A DNA stretch of 64,000 nucleotides, from positions 1,445,001-1,509,000 of the forward strand of contig NZ_CP048286.1 in the NCBI RefSeq assembly GCF_010365285.1. Direction: 5' to 3'. The notes beneath the pieces are model-generated. The model had not been told where the DNA came from. It searched no databases and saw only the letters and a list, made by a program, of their open reading frames with translations. This document shows, in pieces, positions 52,658 to 60,742 of this stretch. Each line of letters starts with the position of its first letter. Positions within the stretch are counted from its first letter, which is position 1. The stretch comes from Paenibacillus rhizovicinus (lineage in GTDB: Bacteria > Bacillota > Bacilli > Paenibacillales > Paenibacillaceae). Position numbers and translations under genes: made by a program.

Positions 52658-54871
52658 TTATTCGCTAGCAGGCGACAAACGGTGCTTGACGATAACGGCT
52701 TTGATGGCGAAATAATCGACCTCTTCCGGCAGCGCTTCCTTGATCGGCTTCAGCTTATCGGCACCTACCTGGGCGATCGTCTCTATGATCAACGCTTCGT
52801 ATTGCTGCGGGATGAAATTTTCCCACGGCAGCTCTTCTCCCTCTTCGCCGCAGCGCAGCAAATGGTTCTCGATGGTCACTCGGCTCATGCCGCGAAGCGC
52901 GGATATTTCGGCCAGCGTCTTCCCTTCGGCAAACAGCGTCAGCGTCTGGATATGACTCGGCAAGCCTTCCAAGTTTGCAAGCTCCTCGGCACCTGCCGGT
53001 GCTTGCCTCGCAACGGATCCCTGCTGAGAACCGGACGTCTGAGCCCGCTCCCCTCCCCCGTCGTCATCCGAGCTGCCGCTATCTTGCTTAAATTGCCGGA
53101 CGATACCGATGACATCATGCCCGTACTTGCTTACTTTCGCGGCGCCGATGCCTTTCACGGCCAACAGCTGCTCCGAATTAACAGGCTGCCGATCCGCGAT
53201 TTCGCGCAAGGCGGAATCGAAGAAGAGCATGAACGGCGGTACTTTCTCCCGCGCAGCCGTCTCCCGGCGCCATTCCCGCAATGCCTCGAACAAAGGCGTG
53301 TTCGCCGCGGACAGTCCGGAGCTTGACGTCTCTCTCCGTTTCGCCGCCGCGCTCTGCCGCCGATGAACGGGAACCGAGCCCTCCAGCACCGGCAGCGCTT
53401 CCGCCGTAAGCGATACCGTCGGGTACTCGCCCTCGCTGATGCGCAGATATCCCTCGGCTACGAGGTAATACATCAAATCGGCAATGTCGCGTTCCGTCCA
53501 CTGCCGCATGAGCCCGTACGTCGACAGCCGGTCGAAGCCAAACTCGAGAATGCGCTTCTCGCGCGAGCCTTTCAACACTTTCGCTGCCATCGAGATACCG
53601 AATCTTCCCTTCAAACGGCCGACGCAGGACAATGCTTTGCGGGCGTCCTCCGTCACTTCGACCATGGCGCTTACATCGAGACAGTTGCTGCATTTGCCGC
53701 ATTCCGGCACATCCGCTTCACCGAAATAACGCACGATGTACTGCAGCAGGCATTTCTCCGTCCGGCTGTAATGCATCATCGTATACAGCTTGTTCAGTTG
53801 AATGGTCTTGCGTTCCGGATCTCCCGTGCCGCGGTCTATCAGAAACCGCTGGACCTGCACGTCCTGTGGCTCGAACAGCAGCACGCATTCGCTCTCTTCG
53901 CCGTCTCGTCCCGCGCGTCCGGCTTCTTGGTAATACGATTCTACGTCGCCTGGCATTTGCCAGTGAATGACATAACGGACGTTCGGTTTATCGATCCCCA
54001 TGCCGAACGCATTCGTCGCCACCATGACCCTGTTCTCGTCGAACCTGAACCGTTCCTGCGCATCCGCGCGTTCCTCGTCGTTTAAACCGCCGTGGTATTT
54101 GCCGACCGCGATGCCAAGACGGGACAAGTCTTCGCAGACCTCTTCCGCTTCCTTGCGCGTCGCCGTGTAGACAATGCCCGACTGGTCGGGCCGCTGCTGC
54201 ACGAAATCCCTTAGAAACTTCCGTTTGTCCGTCCCCGTAACGACGGACAGCGTCAAATTCGTCCGCGCGAATCCCGTAATGAAAATATTCGGGTCATGCA
54301 AGCCCAGCATCGCCGCGATATCCTGCGCAACCTCCGGCGTCGCCGTTGCCGTAAACGCGGCCACCGGCGGACGGTTCTCCAGCCGGCCGATCCAGCCGGC
54401 AAGCTGGCGGTAGCTCGGCCGGAAATCATGACCCCATTGCGAAACGCAATGCGCTTCATCGATGGCGATCAGCGGAATATGCATTTGTGCGGACAACGAC
54501 TCGAACATGCCGCTGTCCAGCCGTTCCGGCGCGACATAGAGCAGTTTGTACGCGCCCTGAGATGTCTGCCTCACGACTTCGCGGTACGTCGCCGCATCCA
54601 GCGAACTGTTCAAATAAGCTGCGGGTACGCCGAGCCGATTCAATGCATCCACTTGATCTTTCATCAAAGAAATGAGCGGCGATACGACAATCGTCGTGCC
54701 AGGCAGCAGCATGGCCGGAATTTGATAACAGACCGACTTCCCCCCGCCCGTCGGCAAAATCGCCAGCGTATCCTTGCTGCCTAGCAGGCCGGAGATAATG
54801 TCGCTTTGCCCCTTGCGGAAACTGTCGTAGCCATAAACGCGTTTTAACGTTTGCAGTGCTTCATGTTGCAT
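52658..54871 (-). CDS. recQ: ATP-dependent DNA helicase RecQ
   Basis: 737 residues. Helicase core: LPTGGGKSVCYQIPA (Walker A), DEAHCVSQWGHDFRPSY (DEAH and motif), FTATATPEVAQDI, and VATNAFGMGIDKPNVRYVIH, QEAGRAGRDG. The RecQ zinc site follows (CLLQYIVRYFGEADVPECGK, CSNCLDVS), then the RQC winged helix and an HRDC domain near residues 530-600. After a Ser/Asp/Gln-rich linker the last 90 residues form an extra HTH-like domain (HIQTLTLFAEGKTLAEISAL) as in Bacillus-type RecQ. Start 54871 set by AAGGAGGG. Confidence 0.95.
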   Translation of the reverse strand: MQHEALQTLKRVYGYDSFRKGQSDIISGLLGSKDTLAILPTGGGKSVCYQIPAMLLPGTTIVVSPLISLMKDQVDALNRLGVPAAYLNSSLDAATYREVVRQTSQGAYKLLYVAPERLDSGMFESLSAQMHIPLIAIDEAHCVSQWGHDFRPSYRQLAGWIGRLENRPPVAAFTATATPEVAQDIAAMLGLHDPNIFITGFARTNLTLSVVTGTDKRKFLRDFVQQRPDQSGIVYTATRKEAEEVCEDLSRLGIAVGKYHGGLNDEERADAQERFRFDENRVMVATNAFGMGIDKPNVRYVIHWQMPGDVESYYQEAGRAGRDGEESECVLLFEPQDVQVQRFLIDRGTGDPERKTIQLNKLYTMMHYSRTEKCLLQYIVRYFGEADVPECGKCSNCLDVSAMVEVTEDARKALSCVGRLKGRFGISMAAKVLKGSREKRILEFGFDRLSTYGLMRQWTERDIADLMYYLVAEGYLRISEGEYPTVSLTAEALPVLEGSVPVHRRQSAAAKRRETSSSGLSAANTPLFEALREWRRETAAREKVPPFMLFFDSALREIADRQPVNSEQLLAVKGIGAAKVSKYGHDVIGIVRQFKQDSGSSDDDGGGERAQTSGSQQGSVARQAPAGAEELANLEGLPSHIQTLTLFAEGKTLAEISALRGMSRVTIENHLLRCGEEGEELPWENFIPQQYEALIIETIAQVGADKLKPIKEALPEEVDYFAIKAVIVKHRLSPASE

Positions 54872-54929
54872 GAAATCCCTCCTTATTCGTTCGTTAAGAG
54901 ACTCTCGTATCGCTAACATCGCCGAAAAC

Positions 54930-54963
54930 AGGAAGACCCTGACGGTTTGATGCGTCAGGGTCT
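54930..54963 (-). terminator. Terminator of mdh
   Basis: On the minus strand AGACCCTGACG...CGTCAGGGTCT, then TCCTGTTTT. It lies 38 nt past the mdh stop. Confidence 0.75.
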
Positions 54964-55001
54964 CATGTGCTTCATGAGTGAGATACGCCTATTAACATTA
55001 A

Positions 55002-55943
55002 CTAGCCATTAACGACAGCGATGACGCTGCGGACGGAGTTCGCGGATTTCTCAAGCTCCGCTTTCTCGGCGTCCGTCAGTTCAAGCTCGAACACTTTCTC
55101 GATGCCGTCACCGCCCAGTATTGCAGGCACGCCCATGAATAAGTTCTCATAGCCGTATTCGCCTTGCAGCAGCGCGATTACCGGCGTAATGCGTTTCTTG
55201 TCCTTCAAAATCGCTTCCGTCATCTGAACGAGCGATGCCGCAGGTGCGTAATACGCGCTTCCGTTGCCCAGCAGGTTGACGATTTCTCCGCCGCCGACGC
55301 GCGTCCGCTGCACGATCGCTTCGATCCGCTCGGCCGAGATCAACTTCTCGATTGGGATACCGCCTACGTTCGAATAACGAACGAGCGGGACCATGTCGTC
55401 GCCATGGCCGCCAAGGACGAAGCCGCGAACGTCTTCGACCGATACGTTAAGCTCCTCGGCGATGAACGTGCAATATCGTGCCGTATCCAGCACGCCGGAT
55501 TGGCCGATAACCCGGTTTTTCGGGAAGCCAAGCGCATTAAACGCCACGTACGTCATGGCATCAACCGGGTTGGACAAGATGATCACATAAGCATCCGGGC
55601 TGGTTGCTTTGATATTCTCGCAGACGGATCTCACGATGCCGGCATTGGTATTCACCAAATCGTCGCGGCTCATGCCCGGTTTACGGGCGATGCCGGCCGT
55701 AATGATAACGACCTGCGAATTTTTCGTATCCTCGTAATTGCTCGTACCCGAGATTTTGGCGTCGATGCCCTGCACGGGCGTCGATTCCATCATATCGAGC
55801 GCTTTGCCCTTCGTAGGGTTCTCCAATTGCGGGATATCGACAAGCACCACATCGCCAAGCTCTTTCTGCGCCAACATCAAAGCCGTAGTCGCACCGGTAA
55901 ACCCGGCGCCCACAACCGTAATTTTATTCCGTTTAATCGCCAT
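55002..55943 (-). CDS. mdh: Malate dehydrogenase (LDH-like, NAD-dependent)
   Basis: 313 residues, last gene of citZ-icd-mdh. NAD site [19 protein letters not shown], substrate region [36 protein letters not shown] and the catalytic histidine in [17 protein letters not shown]. Start at 55943 is chosen for GGGAGG 10 nt upstream. An in-frame start at 55997 would add an unlikely Cys-rich leader. A 331-nt gap with repeats separates it from icd, so mdh may have its own signals. Confidence 0.95.
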   Translation of the reverse strand: MAIKRNKITVVGAGFTGATTALMLAQKELGDVVLVDIPQLENPTKGKALDMMESTPVQGIDAKISGTSNYEDTKNSQVVIITAGIARKPGMSRDDLVNTNAGIVRSVCENIKATSPDAYVIILSNPVDAMTYVAFNALGFPKNRVIGQSGVLDTARYCTFIAEELNVSVEDVRGFVLGGHGDDMVPLVRYSNVGGIPIEKLISAERIEAIVQRTRVGGGEIVNLLGNGSAYYAPAASLVQMTEAILKDKKRITPVIALLQGEYGYENLFMGVPAILGGDGIEKVFELELTDAEKAELEKSANSVRSVIAVVNG

Positions 55944-56037
55944 CTCAGATAAGCCTCCCAAGTAAGTGTAGCCGCAGCAAGCGGCTCCTTTGGTCATAAA
56001 GAGCGCTGCAGGCGCCGCTCACCCGAACATCTGATGA

Positions 56038-56092
56038 GCGTGCAAAATCCGCATAAGCTGAGTTATGCGGATTTTGCGTAAGCCTTGCACGC
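56038..56092. repeat. Long perfect hairpin in the icd-mdh gap
   Basis: GCAAAATCCGCATAA (56042-56056) pairs perfectly with its inverse (56063-56077) across a 6-nt loop. A longer outer pairing GCGTGCAA/TTGCACGC (56038-56045 with 56085-56092) can replace its base. It could attenuate icd-to-mdh read-through or stabilise an mRNA end. Confidence 0.6.
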
Positions 56093-56131
56093 ACCCGCAT
56101 CCAAGCGCCTCTATCGTTCCCACGTTAGTAA

Positions 56132-56210
56132 GAGGGATTCCAGAGGGCAGAGCCCTTGGGGTCCCCCTCAGGGGGATTTAGGGGGTGCACTTGGATTGAG
56201 GGTACACTTG
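56132..56210. repeat. Dispersed-repeat-like GC-rich hairpin cluster in the icd-mdh gap
   Basis: AGGGC-AGA-GCCCT, TCCCCCT/AGGGGGA and GGGATTCC...GGGGTCCC can nest as one imperfect hairpin, followed by two related GTGCACTTGGATTGAGGG-type segments. Composition differs from both flanking genes. I recall similar GGGCAGAGCCC elements in other genomes but cannot check. Confidence 0.5.
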
Positions 56211-56274
56211 TCTATAAGAGGATGCACGTTTGATTTTGATTTTAAACAAAAGACTTACTAGGGTCGCCCTATCC

Positions 56275-57567
56275 TTACAGGTGTTTGATGATTTCATCAG
56301 CAAACGCGGAACATTTCACTTCAGTCGCGCCTTCCATCAGGCGGGCGAAGTCATACGTAACCGTTTTGTTGTTGATTGCCGTTTCCAGACCTTTGTAGAT
56401 GGAATCAGCAGCTTCTTGCCAGCCGAGGTGCTCAAGAAGCATAACGCCGGACAGAATAACGGAACCTGGGTTAACGACGTCAAGATCCGCGTATTTCGGA
56501 GCCGTACCGTGCGTAGCTTCGAAAATAGCATGTCCAGTCAGGTAGTTGATGTTAGCGCCCGGTGCGATACCGATGCCGCCGACTTGTGCAGCCAGAGCGT
56601 CAGACAGGTAGTCGCCGTTCAGGTTCAGCGTTGCGATAACGTCGAAGTCGGTTGGACGCGTCAGAACTTGTTGCAGCGCGATGTCGGCAATAGCGTCTTT
56701 TACGATCAGCTTGCCAGCAGCTTCTGCTTCTTTTTGCGCTTTGTTAGCCGCATCCGTGCCTTCAGCTTCTTTGATGCGGTCATATTGACCCCATGTGAAA
56801 GTTTTGTCCGCGAACTCTTGCTCAGCAACTTCGTAGCCCCAGTTCTTGAACGCGCCTTCCGTGAATTTCATGATGTTGCCTTTATGAACGAGCGTCAGCG
56901 ATTTACGGTTATGTTTCAATGCGTATTCGATCGCTGCGCGAGCCAGACGTTTGGAGCCTTCTGCCGAAACCGGCTTGATGCCGATACCCGAAGTTTCAGG
57001 GAAGCGGATTTTGTTAACGCCCATTTCGTTCTGCAGGAAGGAGATGACTTTCTTAACGTCTTCCGAACCGGATTGGTACTCGATGCCGGCATAGATATCC
57101 TCTGTGTTCTCGCGGAAGATAACCATGTTCACGAGTTCAGGGCGTTTAACCGGGGAAGGCACGCCGTCGAAGTAACGAACGGGACGCAGGCAAGTATACA
57201 GGTCAAGCTCTTGGCGAAGCGCAACGTTCAGGGAACGGATACCGCCGCCGATTGGCGTCGTAAGCGGACCTTTGATCGCAACGATGTACTCGCGGATTGC
57301 AGTCAGCGTGTCGGCTGGAAGCCACTCGCCGTAAGTATTGAACGCCTTTTCGCCGGCGAAAACTTCGTACCATGCGATTTTCTTCTCGCCGCCGTATGCT
57401 TTCTCGACTGCTGCGTCAAGTACGCGTTTGGAAGCTTTCCAAATGTCGCGGCCCGTGCCGTCGCCTTCGATGAATGGAATGATTGGGTTGTTCGGCACTT
57501 GAAGAACGCCGTTATCGATCGTGATTTTGTCGCCTTCTGTTGGCAATGCGAATTTTTCGAGTTGCAT
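56275..57567 (-). CDS. icd: Isocitrate dehydrogenase (NADP+)
   Basis: 430 residues, the usual length of the bacterial enzyme that makes 2-oxoglutarate and CO2. Visible are [32 protein letters not shown]-type substrate loop as [20 protein letters not shown] (with the regulatory serine), [18 protein letters not shown] and [19 protein letters not shown]. Start follows AGGAGG. A long reading frame of the opposite strand over this gene is a shadow. In the same order as B. subtilis citZ-icd-mdh. Confidence 0.96.
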   Translation of the reverse strand: MQLEKFALPTEGDKITIDNGVLQVPNNPIIPFIEGDGTGRDIWKASKRVLDAAVEKAYGGEKKIAWYEVFAGEKAFNTYGEWLPADTLTAIREYIVAIKGPLTTPIGGGIRSLNVALRQELDLYTCLRPVRYFDGVPSPVKRPELVNMVIFRENTEDIYAGIEYQSGSEDVKKVISFLQNEMGVNKIRFPETSGIGIKPVSAEGSKRLARAAIEYALKHNRKSLTLVHKGNIMKFTEGAFKNWGYEVAEQEFADKTFTWGQYDRIKEAEGTDAANKAQKEAEAAGKLIVKDAIADIALQQVLTRPTDFDVIATLNLNGDYLSDALAAQVGGIGIAPGANINYLTGHAIFEATHGTAPKYADLDVVNPGSVILSGVMLLEHLGWQEAADSIYKGLETAINNKTVTYDFARLMEGATEVKCSAFADEIIKHL

Positions 57568-57774
57568 AATGATAAAATCCTCCTAAAAATGTAGTTTGAA
57601 TGCTTGGCTTCGGAAAGCCGCTGTACAACGGTATAGGTATATACATAACATGACGGGAGCCGGCAACGCAAATTGAAGCAAGCTGCGTGCCGACACCCCG
57701 TCAGAGGCAGGACAGCCCGGGACGACCCGGGTCTGCCGGTGTTATGCATGATGAACGCCGGCCCGAAGTCCGAA

Positions 57775-58887
57775 TTAACGTTGGGCGATTGGCGTTACTT
57801 TCTGATCGACCGGACCCGTGTATTCCGCGCGAGGACGGATCAGGCGGTTGTTCTCGTATTGCTCAAGGATATGCGCGGTCCACCCGGATGCGCGGCTGAT
57901 CGCGAAGATCGGCGTAAACAGGTCGCGCGGAATGCCCAGCGTCGTGTAAACCGAAGCGGAATAGAAATCGACGTTTGGCTTCAAGCCTTTTTGGCCGGTG
58001 ACGATCTCTTCGATTTTGACGGACATTTCGTACAGTTCCATATTGCCGGTCAGTTTGCCCAGCTCGCGGGACATTTTTTGCAAATGTTTCGCGCGCGGAT
58101 CGCCGTTTTTGTAAACGCGGTGTCCGAAGCCCATGATTTTATCTTTGTTCGCCAGCTTCTGGTTGATGTACGGCTCTACGTTCGCGAACGAACCGATTTC
58201 TTCGAGCATCACCATAACGGCTTCGTTCGCGCCGCCGTGCAGCGGGCCTTTAAGGGCGCCGATTGCGGACGTGATGCCGGAATAAATATCCGACAGCGTC
58301 GCTACCGTAACGCGGGCTGCGAAAGTGGAAGCGTTCAGTTCGTGATCGGCGTGAAGAACGAGTGCTTGATCCAGCGCTTTGACCGCGACTTGATCCGGTT
58401 CTTGATCGTTCAGCATGTACAGGAAGTTATAAGCGATCGAAACGCCCGCTTTAGGCGCGACCGGCTCTTTGCCTTCGCGAATGCGCGCGAACGCGGCAAT
58501 CAGCGTAGGGATTTGAGCTTGGATCTTGATGGCTTTCTTGATATTCGCTTCTTGGGACATATCGTTAGCTTGCTCGTCGAACAAAGCAAGACTGGATACA
58601 GCTGTACGAAGGGCTGCCATGGAGTTCGTATTCTTCGGGTAGAGCTTCAAAGAATCAATTACGCTGGCCGGAACCGCCGCATACTCGCCAAGCTGCTGAA
58701 GAAGCTCGTTCAGCTCGGATTGGTTCGGCAGTTTGCCGTACCAAAGCAGGTATGCCACTTCTTCGAAAGAAGCGTTTTCCGCCAAATCGTCAATGTTGAT
58801 GCCGCGGTAAGTCAGAACGCCATCGATGATGGAGCTGATTGAGGATGTCGTTGCGACAATGCCTTCGAGACCTTTGGTTGCTGTCAT
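57775..58887 (-). CDS. citZ: Citrate synthase
   Basis: 370 residues, condensing acetyl-CoA and oxaloacetate. The type II pattern is clear: GLEGIVATTSSISSIIDGVL, LTYRGINIDDLAENASFEEV, catalytic histidine in LHADHELNASTFAAR, GPLHGGANEAVM, and IMGFGHRVYKNGDPRAKHL. The start at 58887 is set by AAAAGGAGAG. An in-frame start at 58941 would add 18 residues with no ribosome site. A CcpC box lies 128 bp upstream of the start, suggesting citrate-controlled repression. Confidence 0.96.
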   Translation of the reverse strand: MTATKGLEGIVATTSSISSIIDGVLTYRGINIDDLAENASFEEVAYLLWYGKLPNQSELNELLQQLGEYAAVPASVIDSLKLYPKNTNSMAALRTAVSSLALFDEQANDMSQEANIKKAIKIQAQIPTLIAAFARIREGKEPVAPKAGVSIAYNFLYMLNDQEPDQVAVKALDQALVLHADHELNASTFAARVTVATLSDIYSGITSAIGALKGPLHGGANEAVMVMLEEIGSFANVEPYINQKLANKDKIMGFGHRVYKNGDPRAKHLQKMSRELGKLTGNMELYEMSVKIEEIVTGQKGLKPNVDFYSASVYTTLGIPRDLFTPIFAISRASGWTAHILEQYENNRLIRPRAEYTGPVDQKVTPIAQR

Positions 58888-58926
58888 GTTTCTCTCTCCT
58901 TTTGCATCTATATTTAAAAATAATGG

Positions 58927-58941
58927 GGTAACCGTTAACAA
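58927..58941 (-). promoter_or_regulatory. Possible CcpA cre site in the citZ leader
   Basis: On the minus strand TTGTTAACGGTTACC agrees with the cre consensus WTGNAANCGNWNNCW except at two positions. It lies 40-54 nt upstream of the citZ start codon, between the promoter and the start. Weak without a binding test. Confidence 0.3.
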
Positions 58942-58974
58942 TATTTGGATTCGAGTTCCCTATCGTCGTAGTTA

Positions 58975-58980
58975 ATCATA
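58975..58980 (-). promoter_or_regulatory. Likely -10 of citZ
   Basis: On the minus strand TATGAT (58980-58975), the start about 80 nt before the start codon. A good -35 is not evident at 16-18 bp (only TTTCCT or TTCCTT). Confidence 0.4.
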
Positions 58981-59014
58981 TCGGATTTCGAACAGGAAGG
59001 AAACAAAACAAGAC

Positions 59015-59029
59015 ATAAAAATGCTTTAT
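59015..59029. promoter_or_regulatory. CcpC box upstream of citZ
   Basis: ATAA-N7-TTAT (ATAA AAATGCT TTAT), a perfect match to the CcpC operator of Bacillus citZ and citB. It lies about 35 bp upstream of the -10. CcpC is a LysR regulator that represses these genes unless citrate is present. No ccpC gene lies in this window. Confidence 0.55.
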
Positions 59030-59209
59030 CGCCTCTGAAAAACTTTTTTCTCATGCCGAAATCGCGTTCTCCGCTGTGAATCCTTCCATGATTTTACCCA
59101 AGTCCCCGCCTTTTTACCCTTCAGAAACAAACCTTTGTTGTGTCCCTCCGCAAATGGTAAAATGTGCGGTAAGACTTACAAACATGATTCCATTAGGAGG
59201 CTCCACGCA

Positions 59210-60730
59210 TTGACGGAACAACGCATCGGCATTATCGATATCGGCTCCAACTCCATCCGCTTGGTCGTTTGTGAACGGACCTCCAATGGTGCCCACCGCG
59301 TCATTGACGGCAGCAAACGCGCCGCGCGCTTAAGCGAACAATTAAATGACGACGGCGCACTGCCGGACGACATCCTTAACGAACTCGTCGACATGATCAA
59401 CCATTTCCGCTTGATCTGCGCGCATCATAAAACGGGGCTCATTCGCGCCGTAGCCACGGCCGCCATCCGGAATTCCACCAACAGGAATCATATCCTCTCG
59501 CGAATCAGGGAGGAAACGGGACTGGAAATCGAATTGATCTCCGGCGAAGAAGAGGCGGGATACGGATTTCTCGGCATGATCAATACGATGTCCGTCACGG
59601 ACGGATTTCTCATCGATATCGGCGGCGGCAGCACGGAAGTATCGCTGTTCAGAGACCGCCGGCTTGTCCAAGCCTTCTCGTTTCCGTTCGGCTGCGTCAG
59701 CCTGACCCGCCAATTTGCCAAGAACGGGATGCTGTCCGACGCGCAATTAGCGGACTTGGAGCAGTTGGTCGAACAGGCGGTCAATCGTCTGCCATGGCTC
59801 AAGCAAACACCGGGACTTCCGCTCGTCGGCGTCGGCGGCACCGTCCGTTCGCTCGGCAAAATGCAGCAAGCTTACATTAAATACCCGTTCGAAAGCACGC
59901 ATAACTATCCCATCGAAGGGCAAGCCGCGGACGAGCTGTTCGAACTGCTGAGGCAGCTTCCGCTCAACAAACGCAAAAACATGCCGGGCCTTTCCAAAGA
60001 CCGCGTCGATATTATCGTTCCGGGTCTAGCTATCTTGCGCACGATCTATCGCGCTGTCGGCGCTTCGAATTATATCATTTGCGGTGCCGGCCTGCGCGAC
60101 GGCCTGTTCTTCTCCACCCGTTTTCCCGATCAGCCCCGGCTGGACGATGTCACGATGTACAGCGTAAACAATCTAGCAGCCCTGCATCCCGAAGCGCCCA
60201 TGCAGCATACGACACACGTTAATCGGATCGTGCTGCAATTAACAGAATTGTTATACGCGGGGAAACCGTCCAAAGACCAGGCAGCGCTGTTTATCGATAT
60301 CGCCTCGACGCTTCATCGAATCGGAGCGAGCATCGATTATTACGATTACAAGAAACATACGTTCTATCTCATGATCAACTCTCGGTTAAACGGCTTATCC
60401 CACCGGGAATTGTTGATCTGTTCATTGATTGCATCCTATAAGAGCAAAAACCGCACGAAACAAATCGCCGCTCCCTACAAGCCGCTGCTTTCCGAGGACG
60501 ACCTCGCATTAATCTACAAGCTGGGGATGCTGCTGCAGCTGGCGATCGCGCTGGACCGCAGCGAAACGCAGGTGATCGGCAAGCTTATCGCCGAGGAATC
60601 GGAAGGCAAGCTGCATCTGCGCGCCGTCAGAGCGAGCGGTTCGCTCGCCGTCGAACGCAAGGAAGTCGAATCGCAAGCCGATGATTTCAGAAAACTGTGG
60701 GGCCTTACGCCGGTCCTGCACGAACATTAA
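59210..60730 (+). CDS. ppx: Ppx/GppA-family exopolyphosphatase
   Basis: 506 residues from a TTG start with AGGAGG 9 nt upstream. The sugar-kinase-like ASKHA ATPase fold is visible: IGIIDIGSNSIRLVVCERTS, GLIRAVATAAIRNSTN, SGEEEAGYGFLGMINTM, FLIDIGGGSTEVSLFRDR and VGVGGTVRSLGKMQ. The C-terminal half is an HD-like helical domain. It degrades polyphosphate or pppGpp in the cytoplasm. It converges with ppk1 with only 12 nt between stops. Confidence 0.93.
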   Translation: MTEQRIGIIDIGSNSIRLVVCERTSNGAHRVIDGSKRAARLSEQLNDDGALPDDILNELVDMINHFRLICAHHKTGLIRAVATAAIRNSTNRNHILSRIREETGLEIELISGEEEAGYGFLGMINTMSVTDGFLIDIGGGSTEVSLFRDRRLVQAFSFPFGCVSLTRQFAKNGMLSDAQLADLEQLVEQAVNRLPWLKQTPGLPLVGVGGTVRSLGKMQQAYIKYPFESTHNYPIEGQAADELFELLRQLPLNKRKNMPGLSKDRVDIIVPGLAILRTIYRAVGASNYIICGAGLRDGLFFSTRFPDQPRLDDVTMYSVNNLAALHPEAPMQHTTHVNRIVLQLTELLYAGKPSKDQAALFIDIASTLHRIGASIDYYDYKKHTFYLMINSRLNGLSHRELLICSLIASYKSKNRTKQIAAPYKPLLSEDDLALIYKLGMLLQLAIALDRSETQVIGKLIAEESEGKLHLRAVRASGSLAVERKEVESQADDFRKLWGLTPVLHEH

Positions 60731-60742
60731 CCGGCATCTGAA

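Noticed and set aside
56230-57594. Long plus-strand reading frame of 454 codons over icd
   Set aside because: It is exactly antisense to icd, has no ribosome site and no recognisable domain. The open frame follows from the codon bias of icd. The same applies to 57673-58842 over citZ, 23084-24046 over pfkA and 32551-34080 over the ABC permease.
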